A DNA stretch of 64,000 nucleotides from Candidatus Regiella endosymbiont of Tuberolachnus salignus (GCF_964020115.1 NZ_OZ026542.1:3117436-3181435), one strand, 5' to 3'; positions 34,728-44,634 are shown, counted from the stretch's first letter. The notes: generated from the letters alone by a model not told the origin. A program made the numbers and translations.

Positions 34728-35789
34728 TTAAGCATTCTCGCTGGTTGGTAATTTTAGCCGGTTAGCAAAATCCAACATACGGTTTAAAGGGACTAGAGCC
34801 TGCTGACGTAATGTATCATCTATACAAATTTCATGCATTAACCCCCCTTGTTCTAACCCTTCAGCAATGGCTTTAAAACCATTCATCGCCATCCATGGGC
34901 AATGAGCACATACTTTACATGTGGCACCTTCACCGGCAGTCGGTGCTGCATATAATTCTTTATCTGGACATGCCTGCTGCATTTTGTAAAAAATACCTCG
35001 ATCAGTGGCGACGATCAATTTTTTTTGCGGTAGGGTTTTAGCCGCTTGAATCAGTTGGCTGGTTGATCCAACCGCGTCTGCCATTTCTATCACTGCCTCA
35101 GGTGATTCAGGATGAACCAATATAGCTGCATCTGGATGGAGTGTTTTCATCTGTATGAGCCCTTGGATTTTAAATTCGTCATGCACGATACAAGTAGCTT
35201 GCCAACACAACATGTCGGCTCTGCTTTTTTTCTGTACATAATGTCCCAAATGTCGATCAGGAGCCCAGATGATTTTTTCGCCACGACTATCTAAATATTC
35301 AATTAATTCTAGCGCTATACTTGAAGTAACGACCCAATCTGCTCTGGCTTTTACTGCTGCGGAGGTATTGGCATAAACCACGACGGTACGATCAGGGTGG
35401 CTATTACAAAAAGCGGAAAATTCGTCAGCAGGACAACCCAAATCCAGAGAGCACTCAGCATTGAGTGTTGGCATAAAAACACGTTTTTCTGGATTGAGGA
35501 TTTTGGCGGTTTCCCCCATAAAACGCACCCCGGCAACCAGTAGAGTAGAGGCTGGGTGAGAATTGCCAAAGCGTGCCATCTCTAAAGAGTCGGCAACACA
35601 ACCCCCAGTTTCTTCTACCAATGCTTGTATTTCTGGATCGGTATAATAGTGGGCAACGAGCACTGCGTTTTGCTTTTTTAACAATTTTTTAATTTTTGCA
35701 CAATAGAAAGTCTTCTCATCTTCCGAGAGTGGAGCCGGTTTCGCCGGGAAGGGATAGATAGCTTTATCTGTATCAAAAATATGATTCAT
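34728..35789 (-). CDS. nadA: quinolinate synthase NadA
   Basis: NadA condenses iminoaspartate with dihydroxyacetone phosphate to quinolinate in NAD synthesis, using a 4Fe-4S cluster. The 353 residues equal the usual length. Cluster cysteines are plausible in [28 protein letters not shown] and [13 protein letters not shown], and substrate motifs [11 protein letters not shown] and HPESPEAV are present. It stands alone here: the usual downstream pnuC is absent. An intact copy suggests the bacterium can still make NAD from aspartate, provided nadB is retained elsewhere. Confidence 0.96.
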   Translation of the reverse strand: MNHIFDTDKAIYPFPAKPAPLSEDEKTFYCAKIKKLLKKQNAVLVAHYYTDPEIQALVEETGGCVADSLEMARFGNSHPASTLLVAGVRFMGETAKILNPEKRVFMPTLNAECSLDLGCPADEFSAFCNSHPDRTVVVYANTSAAVKARADWVVTSSIALELIEYLDSRGEKIIWAPDRHLGHYVQKKSRADMLCWQATCIVHDEFKIQGLIQMKTLHPDAAILVHPESPEAVIEMADAVGSTSQLIQAAKTLPQKKLIVATDRGIFYKMQQACPDKELYAAPTAGEGATCKVCAHCPWMAMNGFKAIAEGLEQGGLMHEICIDDTLRQQALVPLNRMLDFANRLKLPTSENA

Positions 35790-35815
35790 GATCTATGTTC
35801 TCTCTGACCAAGATT

Positions 35816-35865
35816 AGAGCCTGTAAATCTGTTCACCGATGTAAAGGAGATTTCGAATAGGCTCT
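35816..35865. repeat. family C palindrome
   Basis: Starts AGAGCCTGTAAATCT and ends AGATTTCGAATAGGCTCT, an imperfect inverted repeat like that at 10122. It lies upstream of nadA and downstream of thiQ-side DNA. Confidence 0.65.
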
Positions 35866-36003
35866 TAGAGCAATTACTCAACGTTCAGCGGTAATTACCA
35901 TAAAACTTAGGGAAAAATTATCCGCCTGATGATAAAAAAAAGATATCATTTTTTGCAATATTTCCTTAATTGGACTATTTGAAATCTATCGGGTTTGTAT
36001 AAG

Positions 36004-36714
36004 TTAGGAGTGGTTGATAGTATCGATACCCAGCACTTTTGCTTCAGATACCCTCCCTTCGATTATTGCTTTTGTTGAGCCATCGTAATATATCCCTCCA
36101 TCAACAATCAATAACGTACGTTCAGCAATATGCGCCGCATCATTGATATTATGTGACACCATCAGCAGCGTCAGTTGACGGTCAGTGCAGAGCTGCTTTA
36201 TTAATTGTAGCATTTCGTTACGTAATGCCGGATCAAGTGCAGAAAATGGCTCATCTAGTAATAGAATGGGTTGACTACGTATCATACAACGCGCTAGTGC
36301 TGTCCGCTGACGTTGTCCGCCGGAAAGCTGTGCTGGTAAACGATTTAAATAGGCTGTTAATCCAACCTGCTCAATAATTTGCAGAAGTCGCTGGTGTTGT
36401 GCTGCATTCAGTTTCAGGCCTGGGTGTGATCCTAAAGCGATATTTTGCTTTACCGTTAAATGAGAAAACAGGTTATTTTCTTGAAATAACATGGATACCG
36501 GCCGGTTGGCTGGTGGGGTTAAGGTATGATTTTGATGATTTAATAAGATATGACCACTACTTGGGATTAAAAATCCAGCAATCAAATTAAGTAAACTGCT
36601 TTTTCCCGCTCCACTGGGGCCAAGAATGGCCACACGTTCACCCGTTTGAATGTTCAGGTTAAAGTGTATGGGTAAATTGTGGGATAAATAGGTAATTTTT
36701 CTAAGTGTGATCAC
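36004..36714 (-). CDS. thiQ: thiamine ABC transporter ATPase ThiQ
   Basis: ThiQ powers uptake of thiamine and its phosphates with ThiP and ThiB. The 236 residues include Walker [13 protein letters not shown]-loop [14 protein letters not shown], the signature [14 protein letters not shown], Walker [15 protein letters not shown] and the H-loop [12 protein letters not shown]. The start overlaps the end of thiP by 14 bases, so the two are translationally coupled. It appears complete. Confidence 0.95.
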   Translation of the reverse strand: MITLRKITYLSHNLPIHFNLNIQTGERVAILGPSGAGKSSLLNLIAGFLIPSSGHILLNHQNHTLTPPANRPVSMLFQENNLFSHLTVKQNIALGSHPGLKLNAAQHQRLLQIIEQVGLTAYLNRLPAQLSGGQRQRTALARCMIRSQPILLLDEPFSALDPALRNEMLQLIKQLCTDRQLTLLMVSHNINDAAHIAERTLLIVDGGIYYDGSTKAIIEGRVSEAKVLGIDTINHS

Positions 36715-38320
36715 AGGGGCTCGCGAGTCGTTCTATCAACGTAAACAGCAAAAGGCAAAGTAATAACAATAGCAACGCAGTAACGCCTCCATCCTGGCTA
36801 CGGTAAGCGTTTATTTGTTGATATAGGTAAAAAGGCAGTGTGCGGAACTCTTCATCGCCAAAGAGAGCGACTATGCCAAAATCTCCCAATGATAATACAC
36901 AAGAGAAAGCCAGGGCTTGTGTTAATGGGCGTTGCAGTGCTCGGCATTCTATCTGGCGTAGGCGTTGCCAGCCGCGGATATTGAGCGATGAACATAATCG
37001 GTTATAACGTTGTGCAAGATCCTGCATTGGGTCAGTTAACACTTTTAAGCTATAGGGTAATGCCATCAGTGCATTGATAAAGATAACTAATCCATAAGAC
37101 GACTGGGATAGTAGATAACGATCCTTCAGCAATAAAAAAAAACCGGTGGCTAAGACAACACTTGGTGTGGCTAAAATCATCATACCACTGATTTCCAACG
37201 TTTGTCCGTAAGCAATTTGTTGGCGCAATTTTAATTCACGACTACTCCATAACAACATCATTGTTAATACCAGACAAAGTAAGCTAGCACTGATTGCAAT
37301 TATTAATGATGTAATTAATGCTTGCCATAATGCTTTTTTTTGCAGCACTTTTACCAGCGCCTGATTACAGCCATCAATCATTACCGCCAATAGAGGGGGA
37401 AGTAAAAATAATAAAAATAGGCCAATAAATAAGGTATCGCTGATACATTGCCATCGATTATCTTGCGGATCACGCCAATATTGCTGATGAGTATGACCAA
37501 TCGTTAGCAAGTTATTTAATCGTTGGCTTAATAAGACTAAGCCTAAACAACAAGTCAATTGTATCAATGCCAGTATAGCCGCTCGTTCTAGATCGTAGTC
37601 GTAACTCAGCGCCTGATAAATAGCCAATTCTATGGTTGTCGCTTGCGGTTCTCCACCTAGCGCCAACACGGTCGCAAAACTAGCAAAACACAACATAAAA
37701 ATCAGCGCGCTCGTTGGCAATATCTGGCGTCGTAAATAGTGCCATTCAATCCAGCGAAAATATTGCCAACTATTCATCCCAAGCTGAGCCGCCAGCTGGC
37801 GCTGTTCAACGGCAATGGCGGCCAATGACTGTAATAATAGTCGGGTTGCAAGTGGCAAATTAAAAAAAGTATGAGCCAATAAAATGCCAGGCAATCCATA
37901 GATCGAAAAGCGGTATTCGATGCCTAACCAAGCAGATAACTGCGCTAACCACCCTTGATTGCCATAGACACTTAAGATACCAAACAGTGCCACTAATACA
38001 GGGAGCACCAATGTCATGGCACTGAGACGCAGCAACCATTGTCGGCCTGGGAAACGCCTTCGGTAAAGTGCTCGCGCTAGAAAAATGGCGGGCAGGATGG
38101 AGAGTAACGTTGATAGTAGCGCTTGCCAAAAGGTAAAACGAATCACATGCCATAAATAGTTATCGTGCCATATATTTTGCCAGTTGCTAGTCTGCGCATG
38201 TTGCCAGAGGGTAGTAAAAATTAAAATAATTAAGCCGAATAATAGACTGGCAGTGAATAGGCCAGGAAGTAACCAACCTGGAATTAATGACTGACGGCAG
38301 TTTGCCATGCTTGGATCCAT
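36701..38320 (-). CDS. thiP: thiamine ABC transporter permease ThiP
   Basis: ThiP is the inner-membrane permease of the thiamine transporter, with two fused halves of about six helices each and two EAA loops for contacts with ThiQ ([19 protein letters not shown] and the later [12 protein letters not shown]). The 539 residues match E. coli (536). It overlaps thiB by 37 bases. The operon order thiB-thiP-thiQ is conserved. Confidence 0.94.
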   Translation of the reverse strand: MDPSMANCRQSLIPGWLLPGLFTASLLFGLIILIFTTLWQHAQTSNWQNIWHDNYLWHVIRFTFWQALLSTLLSILPAIFLARALYRRRFPGRQWLLRLSAMTLVLPVLVALFGILSVYGNQGWLAQLSAWLGIEYRFSIYGLPGILLAHTFFNLPLATRLLLQSLAAIAVEQRQLAAQLGMNSWQYFRWIEWHYLRRQILPTSALIFMLCFASFATVLALGGEPQATTIELAIYQALSYDYDLERAAILALIQLTCCLGLVLLSQRLNNLLTIGHTHQQYWRDPQDNRWQCISDTLFIGLFLLFLLPPLLAVMIDGCNQALVKVLQKKALWQALITSLIIAISASLLCLVLTMMLLWSSRELKLRQQIAYGQTLEISGMMILATPSVVLATGFFLLLKDRYLLSQSSYGLVIFINALMALPYSLKVLTDPMQDLAQRYNRLCSSLNIRGWQRLRQIECRALQRPLTQALAFSCVLSLGDFGIVALFGDEEFRTLPFYLYQQINAYRSQDGGVTALLLLLLCLLLFTLIERLASPCDHT

Positions 38321-39279
38321 TGAAGACGGTTTTTTGCTATTTCTTTAGCAGGGTACTGTAATGCCTTCGGTGGTACGGCTAAAGAAGTAAAATCTACGGG
38401 GAGGGCTATTTTTATTGCTGGATACATCCAATTACCGGTAGGAATATGCTGCTGAAAAGCGGGAGTCAGGATGAACTGCATAAAACGCTGGGCTAACTCT
38501 GGTTGTTTACTGGCGGCCAACTGGCCTGCGACTTCAACTTGTAGATAATGTCCTTCACTAAAGTCTGCTGCCACGTAATTATTTGTTTTTTCTGCTATTC
38601 GATGATAGGCCGGAGAGGTTGTATAACTTAAGACTAAATCACTCTCACCCTTGAGAAAAAGACCATAGGCTTCGCTCCAGCTTCGAGTGACAGTAACGGT
38701 TTTTTTCGCTAATTGTTGCCAAGCTTGAGGTGCCTGTGCTCCGTATACTTTTTGCATCCATAGTAATAAACCAAGGCCGGGACTACTGGTACGTGGATCC
38801 TGATAAATGATTCGCCACGGGGTGCTGCTTTCGACCAGTTCTTGTAAACTTTTAGGCGGATTTTTTAATTTATTTTTGTGATAGATGAAAGCAAAATAGC
38901 CGTAATTATAAGGAATAAAGATCTTATTGTGCCAGTTTTCCGGTAGTGCCAGTGCTTGAGTATCGATAGGATTGCTGGTAAACAAACCTGTTTGTTCGGC
39001 GATGTGCAATAAATTGTTATCTAGACCGAGAACCACGTCCGCCGGACTATTTTTCCCTTCCATCCGTAAGCGGTTAAACAAAGAAATACTGTCATTGAGT
39101 GTCACCCATTTAAGTTTACAATGGCATTCAAGCTCAAAGCTTTTTTTTATAGCAGCTCCAGACCCCCCGTCGGCGATAAAAGCACTGTAAGTATAAACTG
39201 TTAGCGTGGGTAGTTTTGTTTCGGTAGCAGAGAGCGGGGTAGCAATGAGTAATAGGTGGAAAATAAAAAGCTTAATCAC
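38284..39279 (-). CDS. thiB: periplasmic thiamine-binding protein ThiB
   Basis: ThiB binds thiamine, TMP and TPP in the periplasm and delivers them to ThiPQ. With a GTG start at 39279, preceded by AAGGA, the protein is 331 residues (E. coli 327) with a signal peptide (FIFHLLLIATPLSA-TE). Family motifs: LTVYTYSAF, DVVLGLDNN and PYNYGYFAFIY. An ATG farther upstream would add residues encoded by repeat DNA and destroy the signal peptide, so it is rejected. No TPP riboswitch is recognisable upstream, where two nested palindromic repeats lie instead. Confidence 0.93.
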   Translation of the reverse strand: MIKLFIFHLLLIATPLSATETKLPTLTVYTYSAFIADGGSGAAIKKSFELECHCKLKWVTLNDSISLFNRLRMEGKNSPADVVLGLDNNLLHIAEQTGLFTSNPIDTQALALPENWHNKIFIPYNYGYFAFIYHKNKLKNPPKSLQELVESSTPWRIIYQDPRTSSPGLGLLLWMQKVYGAQAPQAWQQLAKKTVTVTRSWSEAYGLFLKGESDLVLSYTTSPAYHRIAEKTNNYVAADFSEGHYLQVEVAGQLAASKQPELAQRFMQFILTPAFQQHIPTGNWMYPAIKIALPVDFTSLAVPPKALQYPAKEIAKNRLQWIQAWQTAVSH

Positions 39280-39302
39280 TTGATATTCCTTAAAAATATA
39301 TC

Positions 39303-39535
39303 TATCCCCTTCGCCTTTCAAGTTACGGCGGCGTTGCAGTGATCTCTCATCCTCTGTCATTACTATCCCCTTCGCCTTTGAAGCCTGGCTGCGGGTGCTT
39401 GCCTCATCAGGTAGTATGTCTACGCTCATCGGTCGCCCGCCCTGGCAGCCGAAGGCAACTTCAAAGGCGAAGGGGATACACTCCTGGGATTCGATTGATT
39501 GCTGCTTTGCCGTAACTCGAAATTCATTGTGTATA
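39303..39535. repeat. family A repeat with a second copy nested inside
   Basis: The outer element begins TATCCCCTTCGCCTTTCAAG and ends CTCGAAATTCATTGTGTATA. It is split by an inner element at 39364-39478 (TATCCCCTTCGCCTTTGAAG to CTTCAAAGGCGAAGGGGATA). Without the inner copy, the outer sequence matches the element at 44511 (CCTCTGTCAT ... CTCCTGGGATT). This shows transposition of one copy into another, at a TA. Confidence 0.85.
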
Positions 39536-39587
39536 CTTTTATAAAAAAATGAATAGATTAAATAAATATCGTAGCAACAGGCTTCAA

Positions 39588-39616
39588 TTTATCTTTTTAT
39601 ATACTACGCTTATAAT
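39588..39616 (+). promoter_or_regulatory. candidate promoter of the SgrS-like RNA
   Basis: TTTATC (39588-39593) and TATAAT (39611-39616) are spaced by 17 bases, which would start transcription near 39623, about 23 bases before the sgrT start codon. In E. coli sgrS needs the activator SgrR; no SgrR site can be judged here. Confidence 0.5.
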
Positions 39617-39622
39617 TATTGG

Positions 39623-39900
39623 TAGGAAAATTATAACAGGAATTTATGAAAGCGTACTTATCGAGACCCTTCTATAAAAATTATTTTTATGCTAATCGGC
39701 AGGTTGATTGGCTGCCTTGGGTATCAACCGATTGGCGCTTAAAAACTTTAGCACAGCTGGTTCAATGGGATGCTATGCAGAAATAACAATTACACTCAAT
39801 ACGATTTTGTAAGCGCCTGTTTTAATCAAATAATAAGGAAGAATGGTATTTGGCACTGATGAAAAAGGCACTGCCTGAACAGTGCCTTTGGGTTCGTTTT
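39623..39900 (+). ncRNA. sgrS: SgrS-like dual-function small RNA
   Basis: SgrS responds to sugar-phosphate stress by pairing with ptsG and other mRNAs, and also encodes the peptide SgrT. Here a promoter, an SgrT-like reading frame and a 3' hairpin (AAAGGCACTG, six-base loop, CAGTGCCTTT at 39864-39889) occur in the right order and size, divergent from thiB as in enterobacteria. The E. coli pairing core (GACUGAGUAUUGG) is not conserved exactly; the segment AATGGTATTTGGCAC (about 39842-39856) partly resembles it. The T-run after the hairpin is weak, so the 3' end is approximate. The RNA is inferred mainly from the peptide and location. Confidence 0.6.
39646..39786 (+). CDS. sgrT: SgrT-like small peptide
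   Basis: This 46-residue peptide is homologous to SgrT, which inhibits the glucose transporter PtsG during sugar-phosphate stress. From memory of E. coli SgrT (43 residues), the shared pattern is FYxxYF, then W-LxW, RL-x-L and a final LxQWD. Here FYKNYFYANRQVDWLPWV, DWRLKTLAQ and LVQWDAMQK fit in order. A ribosome-binding site (ACAGGAATTT) precedes the ATG. The nearby thiB gene gives strong support, since sgrR-sgrS lie beside thiB in E. coli. sgrR itself and setA are absent here. Confidence 0.75.
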   Translation: MKAYLSRPFYKNYFYANRQVDWLPWVSTDWRLKTLAQLVQWDAMQK

Positions 39901-40414
39901 ATAGCAATCCAGCTAAAAATAGTGCTCCTTGCTTCATCCTTGAAAACTTATCCTTTAATGGTTATCCTAACCCGCAGTCCTTTGCATTTTTGTAGCGTCC
40001 TAGCATTAATCCTTCTCTTCTATCTCCTAGTAATTTAAGACAATTAATATAACTATATTTGACTTATACTACTATCACGGTTACGTCGTTTATACTCCGT
40101 ATAATACCGTTCTTACTCAGGGATTAATCGAGCATCCATTTATCTCGACAGCGATCAGTGATAACAATAATGATATCGCATAGCTCACCCGATCCCATTT
40201 ACCTGATACCAAGATAATGGATTAATTAACAAATAGAGGCAATATACTGTAAAGATTCTTATGTATATTTTTTCCTTATTATAAAAAAAATATATTTAAT
40301 ATAATGATTTTATTAGAAATAAATATTAAATGCTGAATCTGTATTTTATAAAAATAAATGATATCTTACAGTTAATGTAAGATATATCTTACAAGTGAGG
40401 ATGTTGGAGGGGGG
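39901..40414. other. AT-rich non-coding region
   Basis: About 510 bases between the SgrS-like locus and mscL contain no frame with convincing coding character. A hydrophobic 62-codon stretch (39850-40038) overlaps the RNA hairpin and has no ribosome-binding site. The perfect palindrome at 40361-40385 is listed separately. This may be where setA once lay. Confidence 0.45.
40361..40385. repeat. perfect 10-bp palindrome, possible operator or hairpin
   Basis: ATATCTTACA and its complement TGTAAGATAT are separated by GTTAA, with a further ATCTTACA following (40386-40393). There is no T-run, so it is not a standard terminator. It lies about 30 bases beyond the mscL stop. A protein-binding operator is possible but unsupported. 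Confidence 0.4.
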
Positions 40415-40810
40415 CTAAATTTTATTTTTCAATAAATCACGAATTTCAGTTAATAACTTTTCTTCAGCGGTTGGCACTGCTACCTCTTCGGTTTGTTTTC
40501 GGCGCCAGTTATTCATTAATTTCATTGCGGAAAAGATCGCTAATGTAATAATTAAAAAATCAAAAATATTTTGCAGAAACAAACCATAACTCATAATAAC
40601 TGCTGGGTTTGTACTTTCAGCTGCACGCAGGATAAAAGCAAATTTTTTAAAATCAATTCCGCCGATTAAAAGACCTAACACAGGCATAATGATATCGGAA
40701 ACCAATGAGGAAACAATTTTTCCAAAGGCCGTACCAATAATAACCCCGACGGCTAAATCAACCACATTGCCGCGCATGGCAAATTCACGAAATTCCTTTA
40801 TAAAGCTCAT
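40415..40810 (-). CDS. mscL: large-conductance mechanosensitive channel MscL
   Basis: MscL opens under membrane tension to release solutes during osmotic downshock. The 131 residues (E. coli 136) show the conserved N-terminus [20 protein letters not shown], pore helix [16 protein letters not shown], the second helix and the charged C-terminal bundle ([13 protein letters not shown]). A ribosome-binding site (AGGAGGATC) precedes the start. It stands alone between repeat elements. Confidence 0.96.
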   Translation of the reverse strand: MSFIKEFREFAMRGNVVDLAVGVIIGTAFGKIVSSLVSDIIMPVLGLLIGGIDFKKFAFILRAAESTNPAVIMSYGLFLQNIFDFLIITLAIFSAMKLMNNWRRKQTEEVAVPTAEEKLLTEIRDLLKNKI

Positions 40811-40848
40811 TGATCCTCCTATTTTAATTAAAATGATGGAGATCCTTT

Positions 40849-41010
40849 AGTGCCTATTCGAAATCTTCTGTGCTTGCTGATATAACCAAATCATTTTAAT
40901 TTTATTTTGTGTTGTCGTCGCTTGCCGTACTATTTGTACTGTCTGCGCACTTCCGCTTTAAATCAAATTAAACTGATTCGGCTATACAAAGAAGCTTTTG
41001 AATAGGCTCT
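40849..41010. repeat. family C palindrome interrupted by a family B element
   Basis: The outer ends are AGTGCCTATTCGAAATCTTC and GAAGCTTTTGAATAGGCTCT. Between them lies a complete 106-bp family B element (40881-40986) that starts TATAACCAAATCATTTTAAT and ends AAACTGATTCGGCTATA. This is an insertion of one repeat type into another, again at a TA. Confidence 0.8.
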
Positions 41011-41065
41011 AAAACGTTATTGATTAATATTAGCTTGGGATCAGCTATTGTCGAAAAATTTTTAA

Positions 41066-41509
41066 CTAGGCCAAAGATAACTTCATAATAACGGCATTTT
41101 CACTTCCTTTAGTGCAAGGATAATAGTTTTTCCGCACTGAAACTGCTTTAAAATTTAAGCTTTTATAGAGAGCGATAGCGCCTAGGTTTGATTGCCGAAC
41201 TTCAAGCCAACATGTCGCCACATGACGTATTATTAGCTGTTTAATGAGATACTCAAGCAGTAAGCGCCCGTAACCTTGGCGCTGATATTGCGGATCAATG
41301 GCAATATTAAACAATGTTGCTTCATCAATAATGAGTTGTGTCATGCTAAATCCTGCTAAGCAGTGATTAACACTTAATTTATAGTTGAGATAATGTTCGC
41401 TGTGGTTGCTGGCGAAAACATTTTTAGTCCACGGAAAAGCATGGCTGGCTTGCTCAATCTGGTAGGCTTCTGCTATATCAGCTGGCGTCAGGATAGAAAT
41501 CTTTTTCAT
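41066..41509 (-). CDS. rimI: ribosomal protein S18 N-acetyltransferase RimI
   Basis: RimI acetylates the N-terminus of ribosomal protein S18. The 147-residue GNAT protein starts MKKISILTPADIAEAYQIEQ and carries the acetyl-CoA motif IDPQYQRQGYGRLLLEYL and the C-terminal LEVRQSNLGAIALYKSLNF, followed by a conserved Tyr pair (KNYYP). Start at 41509 is chosen because it matches family length (E. coli 148); it lies inside the 3' end of holD, with a 32-base overlap. holD-rimI is the conserved enterobacterial order. Confidence 0.93.
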   Translation of the reverse strand: MKKISILTPADIAEAYQIEQASHAFPWTKNVFASNHSEHYLNYKLSVNHCLAGFSMTQLIIDEATLFNIAIDPQYQRQGYGRLLLEYLIKQLIIRHVATCWLEVRQSNLGAIALYKSLNFKAVSVRKNYYPCTKGSENAVIMKLSLA

Positions 41510-41891
41510 ATTGACAAATTTGTTGCCAGAGTGCTCGTTTGGCGTGTCCATTTTGATAAAGTTCATTCAATACTGGACTTTGTAAGTGCACTTGAGCATC
41601 TGTTAAAGGTTCATGATCCCCTAGATACCAATAGTGGTATTGCCTATCTTTGGGTATCACTGCAAGTTGATTTGGCGTTAAGCTGTAAGTTTGCTCAGGA
41701 GTGAGATGTAAACTCAATAACAGATCACAAAATAAAGGATCCTGATGTTGAGGAGGTGATTGCGCTACGATAAGTAGGCGAACATTTGAGGGGATTGGTA
41801 TGGTAGCTTCGCCCTGCAAAATCGCCGGGCGTCGAAGTTTCCATTGTGTAATGCCAAGCTGTTGTAAAAACCAATCTCGTCTCGATGTCAT
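41478..41891 (-). CDS. holD: DNA polymerase III psi subunit HolD
   Basis: HolD connects the clamp loader to the chi subunit and SSB. The 137-residue protein (same as E. coli) begins MTSRRDWFLQQLGITQWKLRRP, the region that contacts HolC, followed by LQGEATIPIPSNVRLLIVA and the fold's Trp/Cys-rich end. It is divergent from rsmC and overlaps rimI, both conserved features of this locus. Confidence 0.93.
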   Translation of the reverse strand: MTSRRDWFLQQLGITQWKLRRPAILQGEATIPIPSNVRLLIVAQSPPQHQDPLFCDLLLSLHLTPEQTYSLTPNQLAVIPKDRQYHYWYLGDHEPLTDAQVHLQSPVLNELYQNGHAKRALWQQICQYEKDFYPDAS

Positions 41892-41977
41892 TGATTTTTC
41901 TATTATCCTATTAATAGGTGGCGCTTTATTTTGGTGCTATGTTAACAAATCTTATATCATTGCGGTATGAAATCATC

Positions 41978-42100
41978 TATACCCTTCGCTTTTCAAGTTA
42001 CGGCGGCGTTGGCAGCTCGCATTCATCCTCTGTCATGTACTACCTGTACACAGATTCGCTTGATTGCCGCCTTGCCGTAACTCGAAATTCATTGGGTATA
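41978..42100. repeat. family A palindromic repeat
   Basis: A 123-bp element from TATACCCTTCGCTTTTCAAG to CTCGAAATTCATTGGGTATA lies in the divergent gap between holD and rsmC, ending 27 bases before the rsmC start. Promoters of both genes must have adapted to it. Confidence 0.85.
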
Positions 42101-42127
42101 ACACTCCATTTTAGGATAATAATTTTC

Positions 42128-43171
42128 ATGTCAGTATTAACCCCTGCCAGTGAAATGATATTGCGCCACAGTAATGAATTTACTGAGCGTCGGGTTTTGT
42201 TTGCCGGTGATTGGCAAGATACATTGCCTGCGCAGTTCATCGCTGCTACTGTCCTAGCTCATACTAATCAATACCATCATTGGCAATTATTAAAACCTAT
42301 CTTAGAGGATAAGGTTACATTTAGTTTTTCAGCAGATAAAAAAAGTGTTGCTGACTGTAATACGCTCATTTATTTTTGGCCTAAAAACAAACAAGAAGCC
42401 CAATTTCAGTTATCCAACTTGTTGGCTTTATTCCCTGTTGGAAGTGATATTTTTATTGTCGGAGAAAATCGTAGCGGTGTACGTAGCGCGGAAAATAAGC
42501 TGTGGGAGATGCTGGAGCTGAGTAAAATCGATAGCGCCCGTCGTTGCAGCCTTTATTATGGTCGCTTAGATAAAAAGATTAAACACGATAATGCTATCTG
42601 GTGGGGTCATTATCATGTTGGTACTAGGATAATCAAAACCTTGCCCGGTGTTTTTAGTCGTGATGGACTCGATCCAGGCAGTCAATTATTGCTTTCTTCT
42701 TTTACTGAGCAGGTGAAGGGAAAAGTGTTGGATATTGCTTGTGGTACTGGGGTTTTGGCCTGTGTGTTGGCGCATCATTCACCTCAAATAAAACTCACGC
42801 TCAGTGATGTCAGTGCTGCTGCGCTTGAAGCCAGTCGTGCCACTTTGGCGATTAACAATATTGACGCCGAGGTGATCGCCAGTAACCTCTATTCTGATAT
42901 TAAGGGGCGTTTTGATCTCATTATGGCTAATCCTCCTTTTCACGACGGATTAGCGATTAGCTTGCATATTGCAGAAAGATTGATTCGTGGTGCCTATGAT
43001 CATCTCCGGATCGGGGGAAAATTACGAATCGTTGCCAATGCGTTTTTACCTTATCCTGCGCTGTTGGATGCCGTTTTTGGCAGCCATCAGGTACTGGCTC
43101 AGAACAGTCGTTTCAAAGTTTATCAAGCTGAGTTAAGTCATCAGCGCGATTTATCATCCCATCGAGCATAG
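42128..43171 (+). CDS. rsmC: 16S rRNA m2G1207 methyltransferase RsmC
   Basis: RsmC methylates G1207 of 16S rRNA. Starting at ATG 42128 gives 347 residues (E. coli 343), beginning [18 protein letters not shown]. The N-terminal degenerate methyltransferase domain is followed by the catalytic one: [20 protein letters not shown] (SAM-binding loop) and MANPPFHDG (NPPF motif). An earlier in-frame ATG at 41918 would translate the palindromic repeat and is rejected. Confidence 0.95.
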   Translation: MSVLTPASEMILRHSNEFTERRVLFAGDWQDTLPAQFIAATVLAHTNQYHHWQLLKPILEDKVTFSFSADKKSVADCNTLIYFWPKNKQEAQFQLSNLLALFPVGSDIFIVGENRSGVRSAENKLWEMLELSKIDSARRCSLYYGRLDKKIKHDNAIWWGHYHVGTRIIKTLPGVFSRDGLDPGSQLLLSSFTEQVKGKVLDIACGTGVLACVLAHHSPQIKLTLSDVSAAALEASRATLAINNIDAEVIASNLYSDIKGRFDLIMANPPFHDGLAISLHIAERLIRGAYDHLRIGGKLRIVANAFLPYPALLDAVFGSHQVLAQNSRFKVYQAELSHQRDLSSHRA

Positions 43172-43272
43172 GCAGTGATAAATTTTATTCTGATCGGACT
43201 TGTTCAGCGTACAACTGTAAGCTAAAGTGCGTGGCAATATCTTGGGTGTAATAAAATTTGAAGGGGTATGGA

Positions 43273-44508
43273 ATGAAGCGTGCGGTGATCACTGGCCTGG
43301 GTATTGTCTCCAGCATAGGTAATAACCAGCAAGAGGTCTTGGCATCTCTGAAAGAAGGACATTCTGGCATTACTTTCTCAGAAGAGTTTAAAACCGCCGG
43401 AATGCGTAGCCAGGTATGGGGTAATGTTAAATATGATGCGGCAAAATGGGATCCTTTTAAGCTGATTGATCGTAAAACATTGCGCTTTATGAGCAATGCA
43501 TCTATTTATGTCTATCTCGCGATGCAAGAGTCGATTAAGAATGCGGGGCTTTCTGATCAACAAGTGTCTAATTTTCGTACGGGTCTGGTAGTCGGATCCG
43601 GTGGCGGATCTCCTCGTAATCAAATGGTTGCCTGTGATGGCATGCGAGCTAAAGGCTTGAGAGGCGTTGGCCCTTATATGGTCACGAGAGCGATGGCCTC
43701 TGGCGTTTCCGCTTGTCTCGCCACGCCTTTTAAGATCAAAGGGGTGAATTATTCGATCAGTTCCGCCTGTGCCACTTCTGCCCACTGTATTGGTCATGCC
43801 GTTGAATTGATACAGCTAGGTAAGCAAGATATCGTTTTTGCCGGTGGTGGAGAAGAGTTGTGTTGGGAAATGTCTTGTGAGTTTGATGCCATGAGTGCGC
43901 TTTCAACCAAATACAACGACACACCTGAGAAAGCGTCACGGACTTATGATAAAGATCGTGATGGTTTTGTGATAGCAGGCGGGGGCGGTATGGTGGTGGT
44001 TGAATCATTGGAACACGCCTTGGCGCGTGGTGCACATATTTATGCAGAGATTGTGGGTTATGGTGCGACTTCTGATGGTGCGGATATGGTTGCTCCCTCC
44101 GGTGAAGGGGCAGTGCGCTGTATGGAGATGGCGATGGAGGGGGTGTACAAGCAATCCATCGATTATATCAATGTACATGGTACTTCCACTCCGGTGGGTG
44201 ATACAAAAGAATTGCAGGCGATTAAAGAGGTCTTTGGCAATCAAACGCCCGCGATTTCCGCAACGAAAGCCATGACTGGGCATTCATTGGGTGCGGCCGG
44301 GGTTCATGAGGCGATTTACAGTTTGTTGATGTTGGAACATGGTTTTATTGCGCCGAGTATTAACATCGACAACCTTGATGAAGATGCCGAAGGGATGGAT
44401 ATCATCACCCAAATGAAAGAGATAGAATTAACTACCGTGATGTCTAATAGCTTTGGTTTTGGTGGAACCAATGCCACCTTAGTGATGCGTAAATACAACT
44501 CAAAATAG
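43273..44508 (+). CDS. fabB: beta-ketoacyl-ACP synthase I FabB
   Basis: FabB elongates fatty acids and is needed for unsaturated fatty acid synthesis. The 411-residue protein starts [17 protein letters not shown]. The catalytic triad is visible: Cys in [12 protein letters not shown], His in [11 protein letters not shown] and His in [11 protein letters not shown], plus the C-terminal [12 protein letters not shown]. The start at 43273 is preferred over the ATG at 43258 because it matches the family N-terminus. It appears intact. Confidence 0.96.
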   Translation: MKRAVITGLGIVSSIGNNQQEVLASLKEGHSGITFSEEFKTAGMRSQVWGNVKYDAAKWDPFKLIDRKTLRFMSNASIYVYLAMQESIKNAGLSDQQVSNFRTGLVVGSGGGSPRNQMVACDGMRAKGLRGVGPYMVTRAMASGVSACLATPFKIKGVNYSISSACATSAHCIGHAVELIQLGKQDIVFAGGGEELCWEMSCEFDAMSALSTKYNDTPEKASRTYDKDRDGFVIAGGGGMVVVESLEHALARGAHIYAEIVGYGATSDGADMVAPSGEGAVRCMEMAMEGVYKQSIDYINVHGTSTPVGDTKELQAIKEVFGNQTPAISATKAMTGHSLGAAGVHEAIYSLLMLEHGFIAPSINIDNLDEDAEGMDIITQMKEIELTTVMSNSFGFGGTNATLVMRKYNSK

Positions 44509-44510
44509 AA

Positions 44511-44634
44511 ATATCCCCTTTGCCTTTCAAGTTACGGCGGCGTTGGCAGCGATCTCTCATCCTCTGTCATGTACCACCCTCCTGGGATTTGATTGGTTGC
44601 TGCCTTGCCGTAACGCGAAATTCATTGGGTATAT
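44511..44634. repeat. family A palindromic repeat
   Basis: It starts ATATCCCCTTTGCCTTTCAAG-like sequence, two bases after the fabB stop, and ends GCGAAATTCATTGGGTAT. It closely matches the outer element at 39303, which confirms the insertion point of the nested copy there. Confidence 0.85.

Noticed and set aside
39850-40038. hydrophobic 62-codon frame after the SgrS-like locus, possibly a setA relic
   Set aside because: It overlaps the RNA hairpin, lacks a ribosome-binding site and shows no resemblance to SetA that I can point to.
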